A DNA stretch of 64,000 nt from Arthrobacter sp. StoSoilA2 (lineage in GTDB: Bacteria > Actinomycetota > Actinomycetes > Actinomycetales > Micrococcaceae): contig NZ_AP024643.1 of the NCBI RefSeq assembly GCF_019977195.1, positions 4,464,001-4,528,000 on the forward strand, given 5' to 3'. This document shows positions 24,914 to 32,768 of this stretch, piece after piece. Both the position numbers and the translations under genes were made by a program. Position 1 is the first letter of the stretch. Every line of letters starts with the position of its first letter. Below the pieces are notes generated by a model. It made no database searches, had not been told where the DNA came from, and worked only from the letters and a program-made list of their open reading frames with translations.

Positions 24914-26170
24914 CTAGGCTCCGATGATGTTGTACTCGGGGCCGAACGGGAACTTGGTGATGTTCTCCGCTCCGTCTTCACCCACCACCAGGATGTCGTG
25001 CTCGCGGTAACCGCCGGCACCCGGCTGTCCGTCCAACACCGTAATCATCGGCTCCATGGAAACCACCATGCCCGGTTCCAGCACTGTATCGATGTCTTCA
25101 CGAAGTTCAAGGCCTGCTTCGCGTCCGTAGTAGTGGCTCAAGACGCCGAACGAGTGGCCGTAGCCGAACGTGCGGTTGGCCAGGAGCCCGTGACCGATGT
25201 AGATCTCGTTGAGCTCGGCGGCGATGTCCTTGCAGACCGCGCCGGGCTTGATGAGTTCCAGGCCCTTCTTGTGGACCTCCACGTTGATGTTCCACAGTTC
25301 CAGTGAGCGGGCGTCCGGTTCGCCATAGAACAGGGTGCGTTCCAGTGCCGTGTAGTAGCCGCTTGTCATAGGGAAGCAGTTCAGGGACAGGATGTCGTGT
25401 TCCTGGATCTTCCGTGTAGTTGCCCAGTTGTGCGCGCCGTCGGTGTTGATACCGGACTGGAACCAGACCCACGTGTCACGGATTTCGGAGTCCGGGAACG
25501 TTCGGGCGATCTCGTGGACCATGGCTTCGGTGCCGATCAGGGCAACCTCGTACTCGGTGATTCCCGCCGTGATGGCGTTGCGGATGGCCTCTCCACCGAG
25601 GTCGCCGATGCGGGCGCCGTGCTTGATGACTGCGATTTCTTCGTCCGACTTGATCATGCGCTGGCGCATCGCAGCCTGGGCAACGTCCACCAGCGTGGCC
25701 CCGGAGAATGCGGCCTGGATCTTGTTGCGGTTGTCCAGCGGCAGGGAGTCATCCTCGACGCCGATGCGGCGCGGGTTGATGCCGCGGGTGCGCAGGACTT
25801 CCTGGATGGCGTGGATGTAGTTGTCCCGGCGCCAGTCCGTGTACACGAGGTTGTCGCCGTAGCTGCGGCGCCAAGGCATACCGGCGTCGATATTTGCCGT
25901 AATGGTGACGGTGTCATCCTTGGTGACCACCATGCCGTAGGAGCGGCCGAAATAGGTGAAGAGGAAATCGGAGTAGTACTTGATGGAGTGGTAGCTGGTG
26001 AGGATGACGGCGTCGAGGTCTTTCTCGGCCATGATGTTGCGAAGTCCGGCGAGTCGACGCTCGAACTCTGTGTCGGAGAAGGTCAGGGAAACCTTCTCGC
26101 CGTTGTTGAGGACTTTGAGTCGATCGAGCTTGGCCACATCGTTGATGGCCTCGTTCTCGGTGATGGTCAT
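24914..26170 (-). CDS. Creatinase (creatine amidinohydrolase), M24 fold
   Basis: The ATG at 26170 (MTITENEA), preceded by GAAAGG, gives 418 residues. Many blocks match Pseudomonas creatinase as I recall it: LTSYHSIKYYSDFLFTYFGR, TANIDAGMPWRR, VYTDWRRDNY, WFQSGINTDGAHN, LNCFPM, GYYTALERTLF, RTFGYGHSFG, LSHYYGREAGLELREDIDTV and SMEPMI. The active-site histidine of creatinase is in the GINTDGAHN region. The enzyme splits creatine to sarcosine and urea without metal. Sarcosine would feed the oxidase cluster at 31157-36351. The preceding MHS transporter (28 bp) is likely the creatine importer. Confidence 0.9.
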   Translation of the reverse strand: MTITENEAINDVAKLDRLKVLNNGEKVSLTFSDTEFERRLAGLRNIMAEKDLDAVILTSYHSIKYYSDFLFTYFGRSYGMVVTKDDTVTITANIDAGMPWRRSYGDNLVYTDWRRDNYIHAIQEVLRTRGINPRRIGVEDDSLPLDNRNKIQAAFSGATLVDVAQAAMRQRMIKSDEEIAVIKHGARIGDLGGEAIRNAITAGITEYEVALIGTEAMVHEIARTFPDSEIRDTWVWFQSGINTDGAHNWATTRKIQEHDILSLNCFPMTSGYYTALERTLFYGEPDARSLELWNINVEVHKKGLELIKPGAVCKDIAAELNEIYIGHGLLANRTFGYGHSFGVLSHYYGREAGLELREDIDTVLEPGMVVSMEPMITVLDGQPGAGGYREHDILVVGEDGAENITKFPFGPEYNIIGA

Positions 26171-26198
26171 GGTGTTCCTTTCAATGGGTTGGTTGGTT

Positions 26199-27566
26199 TC
26201 AGTCCTGCTGCAGTGGCTTCTTGGAAGTCTCGGCGGCGAACAGGACTGCGATGAGGGAAACAAGGGCGGCAGCCACGAGGTACCAGCCGGGGGCCAGTTG
26301 ATTGTGGGTCATGCCGATGAGGAGCGTTGCCATGAACGGCGCAGTACCGCCGAACAACGCGTTGGAGAGGTTGAAGCTGACAGCGAACCCTGTGTAGCGG
26401 ACCTTCGTCGGGAAGAGTTCGGCCAGGAAGCTCGGCAGGGTGCCGTCGTTGAGGGTGAGCATTCCGCCCAGCAGGATCTGGACCAGCACGATCACCAGGA
26501 AGTTGCGCGTATCCAGGAGCATGAACGCCGGGACCGTCAGTACCACGAACAGTACAGACGCCGTGATGAGCATGCGCTTGCGGCCGAACTTGTCCGACGC
26601 GATGCCGGTCAGGAAGATGAAGCCGATGTAACTTGCCAGGGCGATGGTAGTGGCAAGGAACGATTCCGCTGCTCCGAAGCCCAGTTCCACGGACAGGTAT
26701 GTGGGCATGTAGCTGAGGATCACGTAGAAGCCGACGGCGTTCAGCAGCACTGCGCCCGTGGCGATGATGAGCTGCTTGCGGTAGGTCTTGAACATCGCCA
26801 GGGCCGGAGCCTTGACAGGGGTCTCCTTCTCGGACAGTTCACGGAACGCAGGGGTGTCCTCGAGCTTGGTGCGGATGTACCTGCCGATCAAGCCCATGGG
26901 CGCCGCCAACAGGAACGGCAGCCGCCAGCCCCATTCGTTCAGCTGTTCCGGCGTCAGGACTGAACTCAGCAAGGCGGCCAGCAAGGAGCCCAGCAGGAGA
27001 CCCGCTGCGGTACTGGCAGGCACGACGGCGGCATAGAGTCCGCGACGATTCGACGGCGCATACTCCACCAGGAAGGCGGACGCGCCGGCGTACTCCCCTG
27101 CAGCGGAGAAGCCTTGGACCACTCTTACGAGCAACAGCAGGATCGGGGCCATGACCCCGATAGTGGCGTAGCCGGGAATCAGGGCGATGCAGAACGTGGC
27201 TACCGACATCAGGACGATCGAGAGCGACAACGCCTGCTTCCGGCCCAGCCTGTCTCCGATGTGGCCCCAGATGAATCCACCGAGCGGCCTTACGAAGAAG
27301 CTGACGGCGAAGACACCGAAGGTCGCGAGAAGGGCTGTCTGCCGGTCCGACTCGGGAAAGAAGACGGTCGAGATGATGCCGGCCAGGTATCCGTAGACGG
27401 CGTAGTCGAACCACTCCACGAAGTTGCCGATGAAGCTTGCAGTGACTACGCGTCGGCGCGTGTCCTTGCTGACTGTGTGATTGGGGCCGGCTTCGGGAGA
27501 AGTGCCGAGTCCACCATTGGACTGATCTCCCGGAACGGCTGCCACAGAGGAAAGTTCATTACTCAT
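26199..27566 (-). CDS. MHS-family major facilitator transporter (creatine/sarcosine uptake candidate)
   Basis: This 455-residue, 12-helix MFS protein has metabolite:H+ symporter features: NFVEWFDYAVYGYLAG (about residue 48), RPLGGFIWGHIGDRLGRKQAL, VRVVQGFSAAGEYAGASAFL and LPSFLAELFPTKVRYTGFAV. Relatives move proline, betaine or dicarboxylates with protons. Being the first gene of a two-gene unit with creatinase, it probably imports creatine or a related methylated compound (inference). Its upstream region holds GTTGC-ATTAGAA-GCAAC at 27589-27605. Confidence 0.88.
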   Translation of the reverse strand: MSNELSSVAAVPGDQSNGGLGTSPEAGPNHTVSKDTRRRVVTASFIGNFVEWFDYAVYGYLAGIISTVFFPESDRQTALLATFGVFAVSFFVRPLGGFIWGHIGDRLGRKQALSLSIVLMSVATFCIALIPGYATIGVMAPILLLLVRVVQGFSAAGEYAGASAFLVEYAPSNRRGLYAAVVPASTAAGLLLGSLLAALLSSVLTPEQLNEWGWRLPFLLAAPMGLIGRYIRTKLEDTPAFRELSEKETPVKAPALAMFKTYRKQLIIATGAVLLNAVGFYVILSYMPTYLSVELGFGAAESFLATTIALASYIGFIFLTGIASDKFGRKRMLITASVLFVVLTVPAFMLLDTRNFLVIVLVQILLGGMLTLNDGTLPSFLAELFPTKVRYTGFAVSFNLSNALFGGTAPFMATLLIGMTHNQLAPGWYLVAAALVSLIAVLFAAETSKKPLQQD

Positions 27567-27588
27567 GTGTCCACCAAGAATATTTGGG

Positions 27589-27605
27589 GTTGCATTAGAA
27601 GCAAC
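27589..27605. promoter_or_regulatory. Inverted repeat upstream of the creatine transporter gene
   Basis: GTTGC and GCAAC flank ATTAGAA just upstream of the transporter ATG. The reverse complement contains TTCTAAT, which also stands in the glyA upstream region (29714-29721) between GGCAA and TTGCC arms. One regulator, possibly the GntR protein, may read both (inference). Confidence 0.35.
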
Positions 27606-27767
27606 GCTGTTGCACCAGACTACGTGTGGGCCGCGTCACGGTCAAGAGTGTTTTCAAAAGTCATTCAGGGGTTTGTTGGGCGCTTCGGGTATGTTCAGCG
27701 TTCGCGAGCCCGATCCTATGGTTGTTGCAGCCGAAGCGACTGAGTTGCACCAGTCGCCCCAACCCCC

Positions 27768-28005
27768 GGATGTTCTCTCACATCCAGCGGCCCTTTTCCG
27801 GACGCTCTCTCAAATCCAGCGGCCCATTGCGGGACGCTCTCCCACATCCAACGGCCCTTTTCCGGACGCTCTCCCACATCCAACGGCCCTTTTCCGGACG
27901 CTCTCCCACATCCAACGGCCCATTTCCGGACGCTCTCTCACATCCAACGGCCCATTTCCGGACGCTCTCTCACATCCAACGGCCCATTGCGGGACGTTCT
28001 CTCAC
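27768..28005 (+). repeat. 32-bp tandem repeat array, forward orientation
   Basis: Seven full units and a partial eighth repeat with an exact 32-bp period from 27768. The consensus begins GGACGCTCTCTCACATCCAA and ends CGGCCCATTTCC. Units differ at one to five positions. There are no variable spacers, so it is not a CRISPR array, and 32 is not a multiple of three, so it is not coding. The same unit recurs inverted at 28719-28930. Confidence 0.92.
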
Positions 28006-28016
28006 TTTCATAAAGA

Positions 28017-28690
28017 AAGCCCGACGTCGGACACCCACGGTGAGGAGCGGAGTTCTGGCTCGCGGTACTGACTGTGATCAAGAACCGGGGCGTGGAGGAC
28101 GTGTGCATCACTGTCTGCGACGGCCTCAAGGGCCTGCCGGAAGCGATCAACACCGTTTGGCCCTTGGCTGTGGTCCATACCTGCATCGTGCATCTGGTGC
28201 GGAACACTTTCCGCTACGCCTCAAGGAGGACTGGACCGAAATGGCCCGGACCTCCGCCCGGTTTACACGGCGCCGTCCGAGCCCGCGGCCAAGGAACGCC
28301 CTGGAGAGTTCACCGGTAAATGGGGCAAGCCGTATCCGGCGATCATCCGGTTGTGGGAGAACGCGTGGAGCGAGTTCGTCCCCTTCCTGGACTACGACGT
28401 GGAGATCTGTCGCGTCATCTGCAGCACGAACGCATCGAATCCTCAACGCCCGCTATCGTCGCGCAGTCAGGGCCCGCGGACACTTCCCGACCATCCCGGC
28501 GGCCGTTAATTGCCTCTACCCGGCCACCCACGCACTGGATCCCACCGGGAGGAGCAGAGCACGACGGATTGCACGATGAAAACCGGCCCTGAACGCCTTT
28601 GCCATCAGCTTCGAAGGAAGAATCACATAGCGCCAACACCCAATCCACCGTTAAGCGGACACTCCCACGGTGACTGCCGACGTCGGGCTT
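28017..28690. repeat. 14-bp perfect inverted repeats around the transposase relic
   Basis: AAGCCCGACGTCGG at 28017-28030 is the exact reverse complement of CCGACGTCGGGCTT at 28677-28690. They bracket the decayed IS256 gene and lie just inside the two tandem arrays. Whether they are the element's ends or part of the host repeat structure is unclear. Confidence 0.65.
28068..28630 (+). pseudogene. Decayed IS256-family transposase, 3' part
   Basis: Segments typical of IS256/MutA transposases appear in order but in different frames: KNRGVEDVCITVCDGLKGLP, EAINTVWPLAVVHTCIVHLV, RNTFRYAS, then GKWGKPYPAIIRLWENAWSE, LDYDVEICRVICSTNA, LNARYRRAVRARGHFPT and KPALNAFAISFEGRI before TAG at 28628. At least three frame changes are needed to join them. 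The 5' half with the first catalytic aspartate is missing. It is a dead remnant. Confidence 0.85.
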
Positions 28691-28718
28691 AGCGCGTGAC
28701 AGCGAGTCAGATGCCGCC

Positions 28719-28930
28719 GCAGGATTTGAGAGAACATCGGCCAAAAGACCGTCGGACGTGAGAGAGCATCGGCCAAAAAACCGCTGGAAATGAGAGAACA
28801 TCGGCCAAAAGACCGTTGGACGTGAGAGAACGTCCACCAAAAGACCGTTGGACGTGAGAGAACGTCCACCAAAAGACCGTTGGACGTGAGAGAACATCCG
28901 CCAAAAGACCGTCGGATGTGAGAGAACGTG
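28719..28930 (-). repeat. 32-bp tandem repeat array, inverted orientation
   Basis: Six full 32-bp units from 28739 to 28930 and a partial one at 28719-28738. Read on the minus strand the unit (GACGTTCTCTCACGTCCAAC, then GGTCTTTTGGTG) matches the forward array at 27768-28005. It lies directly after the stop codon of the GntR gene on the minus strand, so it would be in that gene's 3' region. Confidence 0.92.
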
Positions 28931-28954
28931 CCGGCGGCGGAGCCGGCGGGGGCT

Positions 28955-29626
28955 CTAGAGGACCTTGCGGATCGTCTCTTCGAAGCTGACTACGTGGTGC
29001 AGGGCAAGTTCGGCGGCGCGGTCTTCGTCGCCATCGGCGATGGCTGTCAGCAATTCCGCATGCTCGGAGATGTGGCCTGAGACGGAGGGCATCCGTTCCA
29101 GCATGTAGCACCAGATGCGGGTAGCCAGGTTGTCATACCGGATCAGGACGTCTTCCAGATGTGCGTTCGCGGAGGCCTTGTAGATCAGGCGGTGAACCTG
29201 GATGTCGTAGCGCATGAGTTCCTGGGAGGAATTGTCCTGGCCTTCAAGATCGCGAATTGCACCAGCGACAGCGCGGAGTTCTGAACGCATTGCAGGGCTG
29301 GCCATGCGGGCGGCCTTCCTGGAGGCGAGTGGCTCCAGGAGCTCGCGGATCTCGGAGACCTCAGCGAGCTGGGTGATGTCCACGCCCGTGGCAAACGTCC
29401 CGCGCCGCGGGTAGGAGACCACCAGGTGGTCGCTTTCGAGACGCTTGATGGCCTCGCGGACGGGTGTGCGCCCAATGCCCAGCTCGGCTGCAATCTGGCC
29501 GTCGTTGATGGGGTCGCCGGGCTTGATGTCCAGCATGATGAGCCTGTCGCGCAGGAGCAGGTAGGCGTTCTCCGCCAGGGACGAACCCTGTGGAGCTGAT
29601 TCCAGTGCTTCCAATGCTGCGCTCAT
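28955..29626 (-). CDS. GntR-family regulator, FadR/FCD type
   Basis: This 223-residue protein has a winged HTH at residues 15-80 (INDGQIAAELGIGRTPVREA then IKRLESDHLVVSYPRRG) and an FCD effector domain (EIRELLEPLASRKAARMA, HRLIYKASANAHLEDVL, EHAELLTAIADGDEDRAAEL). It is divergent from glyA with 148 bp between, where GGCAA-N17-TTGCC (29708-29734) could be its operator. It is the obvious candidate to control the sarcosine/serine operon. Confidence 0.9.
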   Translation of the reverse strand: MSAALEALESAPQGSSLAENAYLLLRDRLIMLDIKPGDPINDGQIAAELGIGRTPVREAIKRLESDHLVVSYPRRGTFATGVDITQLAEVSEIRELLEPLASRKAARMASPAMRSELRAVAGAIRDLEGQDNSSQELMRYDIQVHRLIYKASANAHLEDVLIRYDNLATRIWCYMLERMPSVSGHISEHAELLTAIADGDEDRAAELALHHVVSFEETIRKVL

Positions 29627-29707
29627 TGCTCTCTCCCGTTGTCGCCAATCCAGTTTGGGTGGATTGCCGCAGACCTGTTGACGACCTTGTGATCTTCAAC
29701 ATACTAT

Positions 29708-29734
29708 GGCAATAGTTCTAATATATCAGTTGCC
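29708..29734. promoter_or_regulatory. Operator-like palindrome in the gntR-type/glyA intergenic region
   Basis: GGCAA at 29708-29712 and TTGCC at 29730-29734 enclose an AT-rich core containing TTCTAATATAT, 41 bp before the glyA ATG. A related core (ATTAGAA between GTTGC and GCAAC) lies upstream of the creatine transporter. Confidence 0.45.
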
Positions 29735-29774
29735 TAACAGTCGGCCACTAGACAAGCTTTTGAAGGAGAACACC

Positions 29775-31160
29775 ATGGTTGAACCGCTGATCCGCCCGCT
29801 CGCACAGGCGGACCCGGAGGTCGATCAGGCGATCGCCCTGGAACTCATCCGCCAGCAGTCCACGCTGGAAATGATCGCCTCTGAGAACTTCGCCCCCACG
29901 GCCGTCATGGAAGCACAGGGCTCGGTCCTTACCAACAAGTACGCCGAGGGTTACCCGGGCAAGCGCTACTACGGCGGCTGCGAACACGTTGATGTGATCG
30001 AACAGCTGGCCATCGACCGCCTGAAGTCCCTGTTCGGCGCAGAATTCGCCAACGTCCAGCCCCACTCCGGCGCCCAGGCAAACGCCTCCGCAATGCACGC
30101 ACTGATCACCCCTGGCGACACCATCATGGGCCTGAACCTCGCCCACGGCGGCCACCTGACGCACGGCATGCGCATCAACTTCTCCGGCAAGCTGTACAAG
30201 GTTGTCCCGTATGGCGTCCAGGAGGACACACACACCATCGACATGGCGGAGGTGGAGCGCCTCGCCCTGGAAAACAAGCCGCAACTGATCGTGGCCGGCT
30301 GGTCCGCGTACTCCCGCCACCTGGACTTCGCAGAGTTCCGCCGCATCGCGGACCTCGTGGGTGCCTACCTGATGGTGGACATGGCCCACTTCGCGGGTCT
30401 CGTCGCAGCTGGACTGCACCCGAGCCCGGTCCCGCACGCCCACATCGTCACCAGCACCACCCACAAGACCCTGGGCGGTCCCCGCGGCGGCGTCATCCTG
30501 ACGAACGACGCCGACATCGCCAAGAAGGTTAACTCCGCAGTCTTCCCCGGACAGCAGGGTGGCCCGCTGGAGCACGTCATCGCAGCCAAGGCCGTAGCGT
30601 TCAAGATGGCTGCCGAGCCGGAGTTCAAGGAACGCCAGGTCCGTGTGCTTGAGGGTTCCAAGATCCTTGCCGAGCGCCTCCTCCAGGACGACGTGGCCGC
30701 AGCCGGCATTTCCGTGGTCAGCGGTGGGACCGACGTCCACCTGGTACTCGCCGATCTCCGCCACTCCGTCCTTAATGGCCAGCAGGCCGAGGACACGCTG
30801 CACCGCATCGGCATCACGGTCAACCGCAACGCCGTCCCCTTCGACCCCCGCCCGCCGATGGTTTCCTCGGGCCTGCGCATCGGCACCCCCGCCCTCGCAG
30901 CCCGCGGCTTCGGCGCCGAGGACTTCACCGAAGTCTCGGACATCATTGCGACGGCGTTGATCGCCGCAGCGAACAGCGGCACCAACGGCGAGGGAACCGA
31001 AGCAGGCACCGATGGTGACGTCACCCTTGACGATGCGACCGCCGTCGAACTCCGCCGCCGCGTGAGCGCGCTGGCCGACAAGTTCCCGCTTTACCCACAC
31101 CTCAGCAACGGCAAGGACGCCGCAGCTGAACTCGAAGAAATGATTGGAGCAGCCCAGTGA
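29775..31160 (+). CDS. glyA: Serine hydroxymethyltransferase
   Basis: The ATG at 29775, with GAAGGAG in front, gives 461 residues. It catalyses glycine + methylene-THF to serine + THF with PLP. The PLP lysine is in TSTTHKTLGGPRGG (about residue 230). Other markers are MIASENFAPTAVMEAQGSVL, NKYAEGYPGKRYYGG, PHSGAQANASAMHAL, DMAHFAGLVAAGLHP and FPGQQGGPLEHVIAAKA. A Gly/Thr-rich insert near residue 395 makes it about 30 residues longer than most. As first gene of the sarcosine operon it is probably a dedicated copy that uses the C1 unit released by sarcosine oxidase. GTGA overlap with soxB. Confidence 0.96.
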   Translation: MVEPLIRPLAQADPEVDQAIALELIRQQSTLEMIASENFAPTAVMEAQGSVLTNKYAEGYPGKRYYGGCEHVDVIEQLAIDRLKSLFGAEFANVQPHSGAQANASAMHALITPGDTIMGLNLAHGGHLTHGMRINFSGKLYKVVPYGVQEDTHTIDMAEVERLALENKPQLIVAGWSAYSRHLDFAEFRRIADLVGAYLMVDMAHFAGLVAAGLHPSPVPHAHIVTSTTHKTLGGPRGGVILTNDADIAKKVNSAVFPGQQGGPLEHVIAAKAVAFKMAAEPEFKERQVRVLEGSKILAERLLQDDVAAAGISVVSGGTDVHLVLADLRHSVLNGQQAEDTLHRIGITVNRNAVPFDPRPPMVSSGLRIGTPALAARGFGAEDFTEVSDIIATALIAAANSGTNGEGTEAGTDGDVTLDDATAVELRRRVSALADKFPLYPHLSNGKDAAAELEEMIGAAQ

Positions 31161-32377
31161 GCGCGGACCACCTCCCCGAACACCCCGACTTCCTCTGGCG
31201 CAACCCGGAACCGAAATCCTCGTACGACGCCGTTATTGTCGGCGGCGGCGGGCACGGCCTGGCAACGGCCTACTTCCTGGCCAAGAACCACGGCATGACC
31301 AACATCGCCATCCTTGAAAAGGGCTGGCTGGCCGGTGGCAACATGGCCCGCAACACCACCATCATCCGGTCCAACTACCTCTGGGACGAGAGCGCTGCGA
31401 TTTACGAGCACGCCCTCAAGCTGTGGGAAATCCTGCCGGAAGAGCTGGAGTACGACTTCCTGTTCAGCCAGCGCGGCGTAATGAACCTTGCCCACACCCT
31501 GGGCGATGTCCGCGAAAGCATGCGCCGCGTGGGCGCCAACCGCCTCAATGGTGTGGACGCAGAGTGGCTGGAGCCGGACCAGGTCAAGGAACTCTGCCCC
31601 ATCCTGAACACCAGCGACAACATCCGCTACCCCGTCATGGGCGCCACGTATCAGCCGCGTGCCGGCATCGCCAAGCACGACCACGTGGCCTGGGCCTTCG
31701 CCCGCAAGTGCGATGAACTCGGCGTGGACATCATCCAGAACTGCGAAGTCACCGGCTTCATCAAGGACGGAAACCGGGTTACGGGCGTCAAGACAACCCG
31801 TGGCACCATCAACACCGAAAAGGTAGGCCTCTGCGCCGCAGGCCACAGCTCGGTCCTTGCCGAGATGGCCGGGTTCCGCCTCCCGATCCAGTCCCACCCG
31901 CTCCAGGCGCTCGTGTCTGAACTGCACGAGCCGGTCCACCCCACGGTGGTCATGTCCAACCACGTCCACGTGTATGTGTCCCAGGCACACAAGGGCGAAC
32001 TGGTGATGGGCGCTGGCGTGGACTCCTACAACGGCTACGGCCAGCGCGGATCGTTCCACGTGATCGAGGAGCAGATGGCAGCCGCCGTGGAGCTCTTCCC
32101 GATCTTCGCCCGGGCCCACGTGCTCCGGACCTGGGGCGGCATCGTGGACACCACACTGGACGCCTCGCCCATTGTTGGGCTCACCCCGGTGGAGAACATG
32201 TTCGTCAACTGTGGTTGGGGAACGGGTGGCTTCAAGGGCACTCCTGCGGCTGGCCTGACCTTCGCGCACACCATCGCAACCGGCGCCCCGCACAAGCTCA
32301 ACAAGCCCTTCGCCCTGGAACGCTTCGAAACCGGAGCGCTCATCGACGAACACGGCGCCGCAGCCGTGGCCCACTAA
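31157..32377 (+). CDS. soxB: Sarcosine oxidase, beta subunit
   Basis: This 406-residue flavoprotein starts with GTG overlapping the glyA stop. The FAD motif is VIVGGGGHGLATAYFLAKNH (residues 25-44), followed by EKGWLAGGNMARNTTIIRSN, typical of heterotetrameric SoxB, which oxidises sarcosine to glycine. The C-terminal GGFKGTPAAGLTFAHTIATG is conserved. The other subunits follow in the order D, A, G, the standard arrangement. Confidence 0.96.
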   Translation: MSADHLPEHPDFLWRNPEPKSSYDAVIVGGGGHGLATAYFLAKNHGMTNIAILEKGWLAGGNMARNTTIIRSNYLWDESAAIYEHALKLWEILPEELEYDFLFSQRGVMNLAHTLGDVRESMRRVGANRLNGVDAEWLEPDQVKELCPILNTSDNIRYPVMGATYQPRAGIAKHDHVAWAFARKCDELGVDIIQNCEVTGFIKDGNRVTGVKTTRGTINTEKVGLCAAGHSSVLAEMAGFRLPIQSHPLQALVSELHEPVHPTVVMSNHVHVYVSQAHKGELVMGAGVDSYNGYGQRGSFHVIEEQMAAAVELFPIFARAHVLRTWGGIVDTTLDASPIVGLTPVENMFVNCGWGTGGFKGTPAAGLTFAHTIATGAPHKLNKPFALERFETGALIDEHGAAAVAH

Positions 32378-32394
32378 TAAGGACGGGAAAAGAC

Positions 32395-32766
32395 ATGCTT
32401 CTCATTTCATGCCCCAACTGCGGGCCACGCGACGAAACCGAATTCCACTACGGCGGCCAGGCGCACGTTGCCTACCCGGAGAACCCGAACGAACTCACCG
32501 ACCGCGAGTGGGCCGAGTACCTGTTCTACCGCGAGAACACCAAGGGTGCATTCGCAGAACGCTGGGTCCACAGCACAGGCTGCCGCCAGTGGTTCAACAT
32601 GCTGCGGGACACCGTGACTTACGACATCCACTCCATCTACGCGATGGGACAGCCCCGCCCGGATACAACCGGCGAGTACGGCCAGGCCGGCGGAGCAGGC
32701 CTCGCCCCCGGCGCCCCCACCACCCCGACGGCCACTGCCGCCCCCACCTCCTCGGAAGGAGTCTAG
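32395..32766 (+). CDS. soxD: Sarcosine oxidase, delta subunit
   Basis: The ATG at 32395 after GGACGGGAAAAG gives 123 residues. It has the zinc-binding pattern CPNCG (residues 6-10) and HSTGCRQWF (about 59-67), plus EWAEYLFYRENTKG. A Pro/Ala/Thr-rich tail of about 30 residues after EYGQAGGAG extends beyond most SoxD proteins. SoxD is a small structural subunit that binds zinc and contacts SoxA. Confidence 0.94.
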   Translation: MLLISCPNCGPRDETEFHYGGQAHVAYPENPNELTDREWAEYLFYRENTKGAFAERWVHSTGCRQWFNMLRDTVTYDIHSIYAMGQPRPDTTGEYGQAGGAGLAPGAPTTPTATAAPTSSEGV

Positions 32767-32768
32767 AA

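Noticed and set aside
27768..28930. Regular repeats that could be mistaken for a CRISPR array
   Set aside because: The full 32-bp period is conserved with no unique spacers, and no cas genes are nearby.
32409..32768. Extended soxA frame reaching back over soxD
   Set aside because: The segment is the soxD gene read in another frame; GTG at 32769 starts the conserved SoxA sequence.
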